Origin: Paraburkholderia sp. CNPSo 3272
GTDB taxonomy: Bacteria; Pseudomonadota; Gammaproteobacteria; Burkholderiales; Burkholderiaceae
Assembly (NCBI RefSeq): GCF_024206495.1
Contig: NZ_JAMBPQ010000004.1
Coordinates: 1 to 64,000 of the forward strand
Reading direction: 5' to 3'
DNA: 64,000 bases
A program made the translations under genes and the position numbers. The notes beneath the pieces are model-generated. The model saw only the letters and a program-made list of their open reading frames with translations. It made no database searches and was not told the DNA's origin. Positions 45,596 through 54,260 of this stretch are shown here, in pieces. Each line of letters starts with the position of its first letter. Positions within the stretch are counted from its first letter, which is position 1.

Positions 45596-46780
45596 ATGAA
45601 ATCCGACAAGCTCCTGTCGTTCTCACTGATACCGTCGTCGGTTATCAGCACCGCATTGTCGGTTGCTGTTTCCGTCGCGATCAGTGCGACGCTCGTGGCG
45701 CCTGAGGGCGCCTTTGCTGCGTCGCAAGACGCTGCACCGGCCAAGACGGCCAAGGCGAAAAAAGCCACCAGGAAGGTTGCGAAGGCCGAGGCGGAAACGG
45801 CCAAAGCCAGCAATAAGGCGACCGCAGTCCGCACCGTCGCCGCAAAGGACGAGGACGCGCGTCCGGTGGCCAAAAAACGCCGCGTCAGTTATACGATGAA
45901 CGGGCGCCATCACTCGGCGGTGCGCCGTGTCGCGTTCGAACCGCGCCAGCCGACGGTGGGTCAGGCGTTCGGTCTGCACGAGTCGCCCGACTCGCTGATG
46001 CTGCGCTCGGGCGTGGCGTACGTGGTCGATCAGAACACGCTCGAGCCGCTGTTCGACAAGAACTCGCACGCCGTCGTGCCGATCGCCTCGATCTCGAAGC
46101 TCATGACCGCGATGGTCGTGCTCGACTCGAAGGAGTCGCTCTCGGAACAGATCGAAGTCACGGACGAAGACCGCGACTACGAGAAGAACACGGGTTCGCG
46201 ACTTTCGGTGGGCTCTGTGCTCTCGCGCGAGGACATGTTGCACATCGCACTGATGGCGTCGGAAAACCGCGCGGCTGCGGCGCTCTCGCGCTATTACCCG
46301 GGGGGCCGTCCGGCGTTCATCGCGGCGATGAACGCGAAGGCGAAGCAACTCGGCATGACCGATACGCACTTCGAGAATTCGACGGGGCTCACGAGCCACA
46401 ACGTCTCGACCGCGCGTGATCTCGTGAAGATGGTGAACGCGGCCTACCAGTACCCGATGATTCGGCAGTTCTCGACCGACCGCAGCTACGATGTGTTCAC
46501 GGGCAAGCGCAATCTCGCCTACAACAGCACGAACGCACTGGTCCGCAATGCGTCGTGGGACATCGGCCTGCAAAAGACGGGCTTCATCAACGAAGCAGGT
46601 GAGTGCCTCGTCATGCAGACGACGATTCACAACCGTCCGGTGATCATGGTCTTGCTCGATTCGAGCGGGAAGTACTCGCGCTTCGCGGATGCCACGCGCG
46701 TGCGCACATGGCTCGACAATGGCGGCGCCGACCAGCAGCCGCGCATCACGAGCGCCGATGCAGGCGGCGCTGGTACCTGA
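45596..46780 (+). CDS. pbpG: D-alanyl-D-alanine endopeptidase (PBP7 type)
   Basis: Periplasmic low-molecular-weight penicillin-binding protein that cuts peptidoglycan cross-links. 394 residues. An N-terminal signal segment (LIPSSVISTALSVAVSVAIS, cleavage near GAFAAS) is followed by about 100 residues of Lys/Ala-rich low complexity (KTAKAKKATRKVAKAEAE). Then comes the S11 catalytic domain: SISKL with Ser165/Lys168, the SxN motif in LMASENRAAAALSRYY, and LQKTGFINEAGECLVMQ as KTG box. The three motifs are intact. The basic linker is longer than in E. coli PBP7 (310 residues). ATG 45596 begins the signal peptide; upstream in-frame sequence lies before the promoter. Confidence 0.92.
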   Translation: MKSDKLLSFSLIPSSVISTALSVAVSVAISATLVAPEGAFAASQDAAPAKTAKAKKATRKVAKAEAETAKASNKATAVRTVAAKDEDARPVAKKRRVSYTMNGRHHSAVRRVAFEPRQPTVGQAFGLHESPDSLMLRSGVAYVVDQNTLEPLFDKNSHAVVPIASISKLMTAMVVLDSKESLSEQIEVTDEDRDYEKNTGSRLSVGSVLSREDMLHIALMASENRAAAALSRYYPGGRPAFIAAMNAKAKQLGMTDTHFENSTGLTSHNVSTARDLVKMVNAAYQYPMIRQFSTDRSYDVFTGKRNLAYNSTNALVRNASWDIGLQKTGFINEAGECLVMQTTIHNRPVIMVLLDSSGKYSRFADATRVRTWLDNGGADQQPRITSADAGGAGT

Positions 46781-46806
46781 TCTCGGCCTTTTCGGCTTTA
46801 CCCGAC

Positions 46807-46840
46807 AAACGCCCCGCAACTGCGGGGCGTTTTGCTTTCT
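46807..46840 (+). terminator. Intrinsic terminator of pbpG
   Basis: AAACGCCCCGCA (46807-46818) and TGCGGGGCGTTT (46821-46832) form a near-perfect stem, followed by TGCTTTCT. Confidence 0.85.
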
Positions 46841-46886
46841 GGCGTGTGCCGTTCGTCCGGTGTCGACGTGTGAGGCAGGCAGCAAG

Positions 46887-46914
46887 CAAAAAAAGCGGAG
46901 GGCGCGCCTCCGCT
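46887..46914 (-). terminator. Intrinsic terminator of the iclR-type gene
   Basis: On the minus strand AGCGGAGG (46914-46907), CGCGC loop, CCTCCGCT (46901-46894), then TTTTTTTG. Confidence 0.85.
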
Positions 46915-46940
46915 CTTCTCGATGTTGCTTCGCCTTGACT

Positions 46941-47741
46941 TTAGGCGGGCTGCACGTTGCCTTCAGCGGGCTCCGGGTGATAGCCCAGTGACTCCGAAAT
47001 CGTGAGCGCCGTCTTGCTCAACTGGCCGAGCCACGAATCCTGCAGGCGGTCCGCGGGCGCCGAGAGCGAAAGGCCCGCCACGAGTTTGCCCGTGTCGTCG
47101 TAGATGCCGGCGGCGATGCAGCGCACACCCAGTTCGAGCTCTTCATTATCACGTGCGCAGAATTGCTGGCGTACGTGAGCGAGTTCGCGCTCGAGGCGCC
47201 CGAGGTCGGTAATGCTGTTGCGGGTGTGCCCCGACAGGCCGGTGCGCGTGGCGTACGCGCGCACGCGGTTCGCTTCGTCGGCCGCCAGAAAGAGCTTGCC
47301 GACCGAAGTGAGGTGCAGCGGGGCCCGGCCGCCAATGGCGCGCACCACCTGCATGCCCGAGCGCTCCGAATAGGCGCGTTCGATATAGACGATTTCGTCG
47401 CCCTGGCGCACGGAAAGGTTGACGGTCTGGCCCGTGAGACGGTGCAGTTCGCGCATCGGCGTGAGTGCCGCGTCACGCACCGAAAGCCGCGCTTTTACGA
47501 GATTGCCGAGTTCGAGCAACCGCATGCCAAGCCGGTAGGTGCCGGGATCGGAGCGGTCGACGAGACGGCAACTCACCATATCGTTCAGGATGCGGTGTGC
47601 AGTCGAAGGATGCAGTTCGGTGCGCTGCGCAAGCTCCTTCAGGCTGACCGGGTCGGTGTGCGCGGCCAGCGCATCCAGCAGGCGCATCATGCGCTCGATC
47701 ACCTGGATCGAGGTCTTCGGATCTGGATGGGTGTCGCTCAT
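46941..47741 (-). CDS. IclR-family transcriptional regulator
   Basis: 266 residues. N-terminal winged helix: VIERMMRLLDALAAHTDPVS, LKELAQRTELHPSTAHRIL and YRLGMRLLELGNLVKARLSV. The C-terminal effector-binding GAF-like domain has MRELHRLTGQTVNLSVRQGD, IGGRAPLHLTSVGKLFLAAD and ELELGVRCIAAGIYDDTGKL. Start MSDTHPDPKTSIQ preferred over upstream ATGs that lack ribosome sites. Divergent from lutA-lutB, so control of lactate oxidation genes is plausible; the ligand is unknown. Confidence 0.92.
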   Translation of the reverse strand: MSDTHPDPKTSIQVIERMMRLLDALAAHTDPVSLKELAQRTELHPSTAHRILNDMVSCRLVDRSDPGTYRLGMRLLELGNLVKARLSVRDAALTPMRELHRLTGQTVNLSVRQGDEIVYIERAYSERSGMQVVRAIGGRAPLHLTSVGKLFLAADEANRVRAYATRTGLSGHTRNSITDLGRLERELAHVRQQFCARDNEELELGVRCIAAGIYDDTGKLVAGLSLSAPADRLQDSWLGQLSKTALTISESLGYHPEPAEGNVQPA

Positions 47742-47931
47742 GAGTTCAGATTCGTTTGACACGTGAGGCGGAAAATGCATTGTATCTCGTATTGTGAAAA
47801 AAGTAAGCGCCGGAACAGAGGCTCTCGCTGCACTGCGGCATTGCACCCGACCGGCGAAGGCAACGCAGGCCGGCGTTGGTCATGGCGGCGAAACAGCGGA
47901 TAATCGGGGACGGTTTTAACGAGGAGTCCCC

Positions 47932-48654
47932 ATGCGAGTCGGTTTGTTCGTCACGTGCCTCATCGACACGATGCGTCCGGAAATTGGCTTTTCGACGCTC
48001 AAATTGCTCGAAGAGGCGGGCTATGAAGTCGTTGTGCCGGCTGCGCAAACCTGCTGCGGCCAGCCGGCCTACAACTCCGGCGAGCGCGCCATCGCGCGTG
48101 ATCTCGCTGAAAAGACGCTGCGCGAATTCGAGCAGTTCGACTATCTCGTCGTCCCTTCGGGTTCTTGCGGCGGCATGATCCGCGTGCACTACGGCGATCT
48201 GTTTCGTGACGATCCGGAATTGATGGCGCGCTACGGCAAGTTGCGCGAGCGCGTCTACGAACTCACGGATTTCCTCGTGAACGTCGCAAAGGTCGCGCTG
48301 CCGCAAGGGGAGTTCAGCGGGCCGGTGACGTATCACGACTCGTGTTCAGGCCTGCGTGAGCTTGGCGTCAAGACGCAGCCGCGCGCGTTGCTCGCCCAGC
48401 GCGGCGTCGAAGTGCGCGAGATGAAGGACTGCGAGCACTGCTGCGGCTTCGGCGGGACCTTTGCAGTGAAGTACGGCGACATCTCGACGGCCATTGCTGA
48501 CGAAAAATGCGCGAATGTTCAGGCGAGCGGTGCGAGCGCGGTGGTGCTCGGCGACCTCGGCTGCATGTTGAACATCGAAGGGCGTTTGCGTCGCACCGGC
48601 GACACCACCACGCGCGTGCTGCATATTGCGCAAGTGCTGGCCGGCGACGTGTGA
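47932..48654 (+). CDS. lutA: Lactate utilization protein LutA (YkgE-type CCG-domain protein)
   Basis: 240 residues with the two cysteine-rich CCG motifs of the family: QTCCGQPAYNSGE near residue 40 and CEHCCGFGGTFAVKYGDIS near 165, plus SGSCGGMIRVHY and TYHDSCSGLRELG. In Bacillus and others LutABC is an iron-sulfur L-lactate dehydrogenase. GAGGAG precedes the ATG. It is followed by lutB after 102 bp. The divergent IclR gene is the likely regulator. Confidence 0.92.
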   Translation: MRVGLFVTCLIDTMRPEIGFSTLKLLEEAGYEVVVPAAQTCCGQPAYNSGERAIARDLAEKTLREFEQFDYLVVPSGSCGGMIRVHYGDLFRDDPELMARYGKLRERVYELTDFLVNVAKVALPQGEFSGPVTYHDSCSGLRELGVKTQPRALLAQRGVEVREMKDCEHCCGFGGTFAVKYGDISTAIADEKCANVQASGASAVVLGDLGCMLNIEGRLRRTGDTTTRVLHIAQVLAGDV

Positions 48655-48756
48655 TGCGCCGCCGACTGCCGCCGCTCGTTTCGCACGCAATCTGCATATA
48701 GACGCAAAACTCGGCCCCAGACTTCGCCGAACACCGCTCAACCTCGCCCTCACGCC

Positions 48757-50193
48757 ATGCAAGTCCAATCGATGCAGTTCAAGGCGCGCGCCGGTCAGAA
48801 GCTGGCCGATCAGCGTCTGCAGCACAACCTCAAGAAACTTTCGACCAAATTCGTCTCGGCGCGCGCGGAGGCGATCACCGCGATCGATTTCCCCGCCACG
48901 CGCGCGGCCCTCAAGGCGCGCCGCAATCGGGCGCTCGAAAACCTCGACGTCTGGCTCGAGCAGTTCGAGACCGAGGCGACGCGGCGCGGCGTGACCGTGC
49001 TCTACGCGCAAACGGCGCAAGACGCCGCGAAGCTGGTTGCGGACATCGCGCGGCGCCACGACGTGCGCAAGGTCATCAAGACGAAGTCGATGGTCTCCGA
49101 GGAGATGCGGCTCAATACGGTGCTCGCAGAAATGGGCGTGCAGTCCATCGAGACCGATCTGGGCGAGTACATCCTGCAGATCAACGACAACGAGCCGCCG
49201 AGCCACATCATTGCGCCCGTCGTCCACAAGGACAAGGACGAGATCGCCGATCTCTTCGCGAAGACGCACGACAAGCCGCGCCTGACCGAGATTCCCGACA
49301 TGACCCGCGAGGCGCGCGAAGTCCTGCGACCGCATTTTCTCTCGGCGGACATGGGCGTGACGGGCGGCAACTTCCTCGTTGCGGAGACGGGCTCGGTCGT
49401 GCTGGTGACTAACGAGGGCAACGAGGGCATGTGCACCGTGATGCCGCGCGTGCATGTGGCGGTGACGGGCATCGAGAAGGTGCTGCCTACGCTCGAAGAC
49501 CTCGCCACGGCCATGCGTCTGTTGCCGCGTTCGGCGACGGGGCAGGCCACGTCGAACTACTTCTCGGTGCTCACGGGCCCGCGCGGACCCGAGGACCAGG
49601 ACGGCCCCGAGCACATGTACGTCGTGCTCGTGGACGGCGGCCGCACCGGCCTGATCGGCGGCGAATTCCAGGAGATGCTGCGCTGCATCCGTTGCGGGGC
49701 GTGCATGAACCACTGCCCGGTCTATCAGAAGGTGGGCGGCCACGCGTACGGCTGGGTCTATCCGGGACCGATGGGCTCTGTGCTCACGCCAAGCTACGTC
49801 GGCATCGAAAAGACACTCGATCTGCCGCAGGCCGCAACGCTGTGCGGCGAGTGCAACAGCGTCTGCCCGGTGGGCATTCCGCTTTCGGACCTGCTGCGCA
49901 AACTGCGCGAGAAACAGACGGAGCGGCATCTGCGCCCGTGGCGCGAGCGCGCGGCGCTTGCAGCCTGGGGCTGGCTCGCGCTTCACCCAACGGCCTATGC
50001 GCTGCTCACCAAACTCGGCGTGCGCATACTCGAGCGCATGGGCGGCCACACGAGGCTCATTCGCAAGCTGCCGTTCGCGCGCGGCTGGACCAACGGGCGC
50101 GACATGCCCGCGCCGGTCGGTCGCACGTTTCGCGAGTTGTACGCGGCGCGGCACACGCATCTGGACACCACGAAGCGCCCGGAACAGGCCTGA
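48757..50193 (+). CDS. lutB: Lactate utilization iron-sulfur protein LutB (LldF/YkgF-type)
   Basis: 478 residues. N-terminal LUD domain (KKLSTKFVSARAEAITAIDF; VIKTKSMVSEEMRLNTVLAE; GVTGGNFLVAETGSVVLVTN). The ferredoxin-like part has two 4Fe-4S motifs: CIRCGACMNHCPVYQ and TLCGECNSVCPVGIPLSDLL. Electron-transfer subunit of the lactate oxidation complex. The third subunit LutC (LUD-only protein) would be expected directly downstream but the next gene is an unrelated small membrane protein, so LutC is either elsewhere or dispensable here. Confidence 0.93.
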   Translation: MQVQSMQFKARAGQKLADQRLQHNLKKLSTKFVSARAEAITAIDFPATRAALKARRNRALENLDVWLEQFETEATRRGVTVLYAQTAQDAAKLVADIARRHDVRKVIKTKSMVSEEMRLNTVLAEMGVQSIETDLGEYILQINDNEPPSHIIAPVVHKDKDEIADLFAKTHDKPRLTEIPDMTREAREVLRPHFLSADMGVTGGNFLVAETGSVVLVTNEGNEGMCTVMPRVHVAVTGIEKVLPTLEDLATAMRLLPRSATGQATSNYFSVLTGPRGPEDQDGPEHMYVVLVDGGRTGLIGGEFQEMLRCIRCGACMNHCPVYQKVGGHAYGWVYPGPMGSVLTPSYVGIEKTLDLPQAATLCGECNSVCPVGIPLSDLLRKLREKQTERHLRPWRERAALAAWGWLALHPTAYALLTKLGVRILERMGGHTRLIRKLPFARGWTNGRDMPAPVGRTFRELYAARHTHLDTTKRPEQA

Positions 50194-50277
50194 CACTCGC
50201 GCTTCGGTCAAGTCCAGGTTGTCGACTATTTAAGCTGGCGCAACAGTGTGTTCGTCCGTACCGGGTTTTTCCTGATT

Positions 50278-50349
50278 GCGACTCTCTATATCATCTCGAC
50301 TGGCGATAGTGCGTCCGCACCTGTCGCTTCACAGTCGATAGAGAGTCGC
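50278..50349 (+). promoter_or_regulatory. 12-bp perfect inverted repeat in front of a small membrane protein gene
   Basis: GCGACTCTCTAT (50278-50289) and ATAGAGAGTCGC (50338-50349) are perfect complements 48 bp apart. The second arm contains the only purine-rich ribosome-site sequence (AGAGAG) and ends three bases before the ATG at 50353. If transcribed together the arms would hide the ribosome site. Confidence 0.65.
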
Positions 50350-50352
50350 ATC

Positions 50353-50583
50353 ATGAGAAAGAAAATAACGGTGTACTGGCCGCTGGCGCTGATCCTGCCG
50401 CTCGCGGTGATCGCATGGATCCATGCATGGAAGACCGCCGAGCAGCAAATGCCGCTCGCCGCCGATCAGGTTACGGCAGAACTCGCGCGCGCCGTGTCGT
50501 ACGGCCTCGTGGGCGGCGAAGGCAAGACGCCGGTGAAGGCGATGAACGGCATCGCTACGCTGCCGCGCTCGAACGCAATCTGA
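50353..50583 (+). CDS. Small single-pass membrane protein of unknown function
   Basis: 76 residues: a short basic MRKKIT head, one hydrophobic helix (VYWPLALILPLAVIAWIHAW) and a soluble tail of about 48 residues (TAEQQMPLAADQVTAELARA, GGEGKTPVKAMNGIATLP). A GTG at 50248 in the same frame would add a second hydrophobic stretch (TGFFLIATLYIIS) but lies within the inverted-repeat region, so the ATG is preferred. No family recognised. It lies between lutB and the phosphatase gene. Confidence 0.55.
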   Translation: MRKKITVYWPLALILPLAVIAWIHAWKTAEQQMPLAADQVTAELARAVSYGLVGGEGKTPVKAMNGIATLPRSNAI

Positions 50584-50686
50584 AGATCGCGCTGGCGCGA
50601 ACGCGCCGCGCGTGCTTCGCGCGCTTTGTATAATTTGAGATTCGCCGACGCGCGCTGAACGCCTTCCGTCGCCCCAGCCCCCACGA

Positions 50687-51169
50687 ATGAAAAAGGTTTC
50701 CGTCTGCTTCGTTTGCCTTGGCAATATCTGCCGCTCGCCCACGGCCGAGGCCGTGATGCTGCGTCTCGTCGACGAGGCCAGGCTGGCGGGGCGCGTCGAG
50801 ATCGATTCGGCGGGGACGGGTGATTGGCATATCGGCGAGGCACCCGACGAGCGCGCCCAGCGCGCCGGCGGCCTGCGAGGCTACGAGCTCGCCGCGTTGC
50901 GCGCCCGCCAGATCGCCGCCGACGATTTTCGCCGTTTCGACCTGATCGTGGCGATGGACGATGCCAACGTCACCGCGCTTCAGGGCGTCTGCCCGGCGAG
51001 CGAGCGCGACAAGATCCGTTTGCTGATGGAGTTCGCACCGGAGGCCGAAACGCGCGTTGTGGTGGATCCCTATTTTGGTGGTGATGCGGGCTTCGAAACG
51101 GTGCTCGATCAGTGCGAGGCCGCCTGCGCGGGTTTGCTCGCCGCATTGCGTCCGCAACTGGCGGATTGA
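50687..51169 (+). CDS. Low-molecular-weight protein tyrosine phosphatase
   Basis: 160 residues. The P-loop VCLGNICRSPTAEAVM has nucleophile Cys10 and Arg16; the general acid Asp is in VVDPYFGGDAGFE. These define the LMW-PTP family, active on phosphotyrosine and in some species on exopolysaccharide tyrosine kinases. No kinase gene is adjacent, so the substrate is unknown; the position directly before iscR may be chance. The ATG follows a CCCCCACGA leader without a strong ribosome site. Confidence 0.92.
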   Translation: MKKVSVCFVCLGNICRSPTAEAVMLRLVDEARLAGRVEIDSAGTGDWHIGEAPDERAQRAGGLRGYELAALRARQIAADDFRRFDLIVAMDDANVTALQGVCPASERDKIRLLMEFAPEAETRVVVDPYFGGDAGFETVLDQCEAACAGLLAALRPQLAD

Positions 51170-51255
51170 GATGAGCGGCGCGAATCCGCCGAACGTGGAA
51201 ATCGCGCCATTTTTTGCGATTCGCTGCGCACCTAATAACCCAGATCGCGACGTTG

Positions 51256-51307
51256 ATACTTGACTAAACTAGTCATGTATTTATACTTGACGAAAATTGT
51301 CGAGAAT
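51256..51307 (+). promoter_or_regulatory. Two tandem type-1 IscR boxes over the isc promoter
   Basis: The remembered type-1 Isc box is ATASYYGACTRWWWYAGTC plus RRSTAT (25 bp). Box 1, 51256-51280, has ATACTTGACT, a 5-bp centre and AGTCATGTAT, nearly perfect. Box 2, 51283-51307, has ATACTTGAC in front and a weaker TGTCGAGAAT half. They overlap the promoter hexamers TTGACT (51260-51265) and TATACT (51282-51287), so [2Fe-2S]-IscR should repress its own operon. Confidence 0.88.
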
Positions 51308-51324
51308 TGCGGTTCCCATACATC

Positions 51325-51858
51325 ATGAGACTCACCACTAAAGGCCGTTTCGCCGTCACGGCGATGATTGACCTGGCGCTGCGCCAGGAGCAGGGCCCGG
51401 TGACGCTTGCGGGTATCAGCCAGCGGCAGCACATCTCGCTGTCGTACCTCGAACAGCTGTTCGGCAAGCTGCGCCGTCACGAAATCGTCGAATCGGTCCG
51501 CGGGCCGGGCGGCGGGTACAACCTCGCGCGCCGCGCGGAGGACGTCACGGTCGCGGACATCATCATCGCCGTGGACGAGCCGCTCGACGCCACCCAGTGC
51601 GGCGGCAAGGGCGCCTGCGAGGGCACCAAGCAGCACGACGGCCACTGCATGACCCACGAACTCTGGTCGACGCTGAATCAGAAAATGGTCGAGTACCTCG
51701 ATTCGGTGTCGCTCAAGGATCTGGTCGACAAGCAGCGCGCCCGTGAAGGCGCCGCGCCCGCCGTCCTGCGCGACCGCCGCGCCGAGGCGCCGGCGGTGGA
51801 GCCGGTCAGGGCGATGCCGCTGGGTCCGAACTCGATCTTCAACATGGCGGGTTCGTAA
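51325..51858 (+). CDS. iscR: Iron-sulfur cluster regulator IscR
   Basis: Rrf2-family repressor holding a [2Fe-2S] cluster that reports cellular Fe-S status. 177 residues. Winged helix: MRLTTKGRFAVTAMIDLALR, ISQRQHISLSYLEQLFGKLR, VESVRGPGGGYNLAR. Cluster ligands are Cys in TQCGGKGACEGTKQHDGHC (three Cys plus His). The ATG at 51325 is chosen over an in-frame ATG six codons upstream because MRLTTKGR is the conserved family start. First gene of the isc operon. Confidence 0.97.
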   Translation: MRLTTKGRFAVTAMIDLALRQEQGPVTLAGISQRQHISLSYLEQLFGKLRRHEIVESVRGPGGGYNLARRAEDVTVADIIIAVDEPLDATQCGGKGACEGTKQHDGHCMTHELWSTLNQKMVEYLDSVSLKDLVDKQRAREGAAPAVLRDRRAEAPAVEPVRAMPLGPNSIFNMAGS

Positions 51859-51939
51859 CGCCTTCGAGCGCCGCCAGAACGCCGTAGTTGGGCAAAACAG
51901 ACAGTACAGCGCAGTACACAAGATTCCCCGGAGCGATAG

Positions 51940-53163
51940 ATGAATAACGACATTCCCCACCTGCCCATTTACATGGACTACAGCGCGACGACCCCCGTCG
52001 ACCCGCGCGTGGTGGACAAGATGATTCCGTATCTGCGCGAGCAGTTCGGCAATCCGGCGTCGCGCAGCCACGCCTATGGCTGGGATGCGGAGCGCGCAGT
52101 CGAAGAAGCGCGCGAGCAGGTCGCCGCGCTCGTCAACGCCGACCCGCGCGAAATCATCTGGACCTCCGGTGCAACCGAATCGGATAACCTCGCGATCAAG
52201 GGCGCTGCACACTTCTACAAGAGCCGTGGCAAGCACATCATCACGGTGAAGACCGAGCACAAGGCCGTGCTCGACACCTGCCGCGAACTCGAGCGCGAAG
52301 GCTACGAAGTCACGTATCTGGACGTCAAGGACGACGGCCTGATCGACCTCGAAGCGTTCAAGGCCGCGCTGCGCCCCGACACGATCCTCGTTTCCGTCAT
52401 GCACGTGAACAACGAGATCGGCGTGATCCAGGACATCGCGACGATCGGCGAGATCTGCCGCGAAAAGGGCATCATTTTCCACGTCGACGCTGCGCAATCC
52501 ACGGGCAAGGCGCCCATCGACCTGCAAAAGCTCAAGGTCGACCTCATGTCGTTCTCGGCGCACAAGACGTACGGCCCGAAGGGCATCGGCGCGCTTTACG
52601 TGCGCCGCAAGCCGCGCGTGCGCATCGAAGCGCAGATGCACGGCGGCGGCCACGAGCGCGGCATGCGCTCGGGCACGCTGGCCACGCACCAGATCGTCGG
52701 CATGGGCGAAGCGTTCCGCATCGCGCGTGAAGAGATGGCCACGGAAAACGAGCGCGTGCGCATGCTGCGCGACAAGCTCCTGCGCGGCCTGAAGGAAATC
52801 GAGGAAACCTACGTGAACGGCGACATGGAACAGCGTGTCCCGCACAACCTGAACATCAGCTTCAACTTCGTCGAAGGCGAGTCGCTGATCATGGCGGTGA
52901 AGGACGTGGCGGTGTCGTCGGGTTCGGCGTGCACGTCCGCATCGCTCGAGCCGTCGTACGTGCTGCGCGCGCTCGGCCGCAACGACGAGCTGGCGCACAG
53001 CTCGATCCGCTTTACGGTGGGCCGCTTCACGACGGAACAGGACGTGGATTACGTGATCAACCTGCTGAAGACGAAGATCGCCAAGCTGCGCGAGCTTTCG
53101 CCGCTGTGGGAAATGCATCAGGACGGCATCGATCTGTCCACCATCCAGTGGGCAGCGCACTGA
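51940..53163 (+). CDS. iscS: Cysteine desulfurase IscS
   Basis: PLP enzyme that supplies sulfane sulfur for Fe-S clusters, tRNA thiolation and cofactors. 407 residues. PLP lysine Lys209 in [20 protein letters not shown]; active-site loop cysteine Cys331 in [18 protein letters not shown]. The start [21 protein letters not shown] is normal for the family. It lies 81 bp after iscR and 111 bp before iscU. Confidence 0.98.
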   Translation: MNNDIPHLPIYMDYSATTPVDPRVVDKMIPYLREQFGNPASRSHAYGWDAERAVEEAREQVAALVNADPREIIWTSGATESDNLAIKGAAHFYKSRGKHIITVKTEHKAVLDTCRELEREGYEVTYLDVKDDGLIDLEAFKAALRPDTILVSVMHVNNEIGVIQDIATIGEICREKGIIFHVDAAQSTGKAPIDLQKLKVDLMSFSAHKTYGPKGIGALYVRRKPRVRIEAQMHGGGHERGMRSGTLATHQIVGMGEAFRIAREEMATENERVRMLRDKLLRGLKEIEETYVNGDMEQRVPHNLNISFNFVEGESLIMAVKDVAVSSGSACTSASLEPSYVLRALGRNDELAHSSIRFTVGRFTTEQDVDYVINLLKTKIAKLRELSPLWEMHQDGIDLSTIQWAAH

Positions 53164-53274
53164 GCAAAGCGGCGCAGTCAGCAGCGAACAACGACCCGCC
53201 GCAGCGCAACCAGCAGGCAACTAGTGCAGTCAACTGCGTGCAGCGCGGCAAACACGAATTGAAGGAGTGTGATC

Positions 53275-53679
53275 ATGGCATATAGCGACAAGGTTCTGGA
53301 CCACTACGAAAACCCGCGCAACGTTGGCTCGTTCTCGAAGGACGACGACGCAGTGGGCACCGGCATGGTCGGCGCGCCGGCGTGCGGCGACGTGATGAAG
53401 CTGCAGATCCGCGTGGGCGCGGACGGTGTGATCGAAGACGCGAAGTTCAAGACCTACGGCTGCGGCTCGGCGATCGCTTCGAGCTCGCTCGTGACCGAGT
53501 GGGTGAAGGGCAAGACGCTCGACCAGGCGCTCGACATCAAGAACACGCAGATCGCCGAAGAACTGGCGCTGCCGCCGGTGAAGATCCACTGCTCGATTCT
53601 TGCGGAAGACGCGATCAAGGCAGCGGTTGCCGACTATCGCCAGCGTCACACGACCGAAGCGAAGGCCGACGCGGCGTAA
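53275..53679 (+). CDS. iscU: Iron-sulfur cluster assembly scaffold IscU
   Basis: 134 residues. Scaffold on which [2Fe-2S] and [4Fe-4S] clusters form. Three cluster cysteines: VGAPACGDVMKLQI, FKTYGCGSAIASSS and KIHCSILAEDAI. The LPPVK chaperone-recognition motif (ALPPVKIHC), bound by HscA, is intact, consistent with hscBA downstream. The ATG giving MAYSDKVLDHYENPRNVG is chosen; an upstream GTG would add two residues. Confidence 0.97.
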   Translation: MAYSDKVLDHYENPRNVGSFSKDDDAVGTGMVGAPACGDVMKLQIRVGADGVIEDAKFKTYGCGSAIASSSLVTEWVKGKTLDQALDIKNTQIAEELALPPVKIHCSILAEDAIKAAVADYRQRHTTEAKADAA

Positions 53680-53829
53680 AGCACAGCGCTGCGGCGTAGT
53701 AGACGCAGGACGGCGTCGAGCCCACGAGTTCGGCGCTCTGGACTAACGATTTTGGATGCAGCAGGGTTGCGTCGCGACGCGAGGGAAGGCGAAAGCCCAA
53801 CTGGCGGCGCGAGGCGCGGCGAAGATGCT

Positions 53830-54153
53830 ATGGCAATTACGTTGACTGAAAAAGCGGCACAGCACGTGCAAAAGTACCTGACCCGTCGCGGCAAGGGCGT
53901 GGGCCTGCGTCTTGGCGTGCGCACGACGGGCTGCTCGGGCCTCGCGTACAAGCTCGAGTACGTCGACGAACTCGCGCCCGAGGACAACGTCTTCGAGAGC
54001 CACGGCGTGAAGGTCATCGTCGACCCGAAGAGTCTCGCCTATATCGACGGCACGCAGCTCGACTTCGTGCGCGAAGGCCTGAACGAGGGCTTCCGGTTCA
54101 ATAACCCGAATGTGAAGGACGAGTGCGGCTGCGGCGAGTCCTTCCGCGTTTGA
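53830..54153 (+). CDS. iscA: A-type iron-sulfur carrier IscA
   Basis: 107 residues. The three conserved cysteines are present: [13 protein letters not shown] and the C-terminal [12 protein letters not shown]-type carriers deliver clusters, particularly [4Fe-4S], to apoproteins. Begins [17 protein letters not shown]. 150 bp separate it from iscU. A terminator-like hairpin follows immediately. Confidence 0.97.
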   Translation: MAITLTEKAAQHVQKYLTRRGKGVGLRLGVRTTGCSGLAYKLEYVDELAPEDNVFESHGVKVIVDPKSLAYIDGTQLDFVREGLNEGFRFNNPNVKDECGCGESFRV

Positions 54154-54170
54154 GCCCGCGTAGAGCGGTG

Positions 54171-54195
54171 AAAAGGCGGCCTGTGCCGCCTTTTT
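54171..54195 (+). terminator. Intrinsic terminator between iscA and hscB
   Basis: AAAAGGCGGC (54171-54180), CTGT loop, GCCGCC (54185-54190), then TTTTTGATTTT. A full terminator inside the isc cluster, so iscRSUA and hscBA-fdx-iscX are probably expressed at different levels. Confidence 0.85.
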
Positions 54196-54260
54196 GATTT
54201 TGACGGCCGTAGCTGTTAGGGCCCGTCAGCCCTCATAGCCCCACAAGAACGTTCCAGCCG

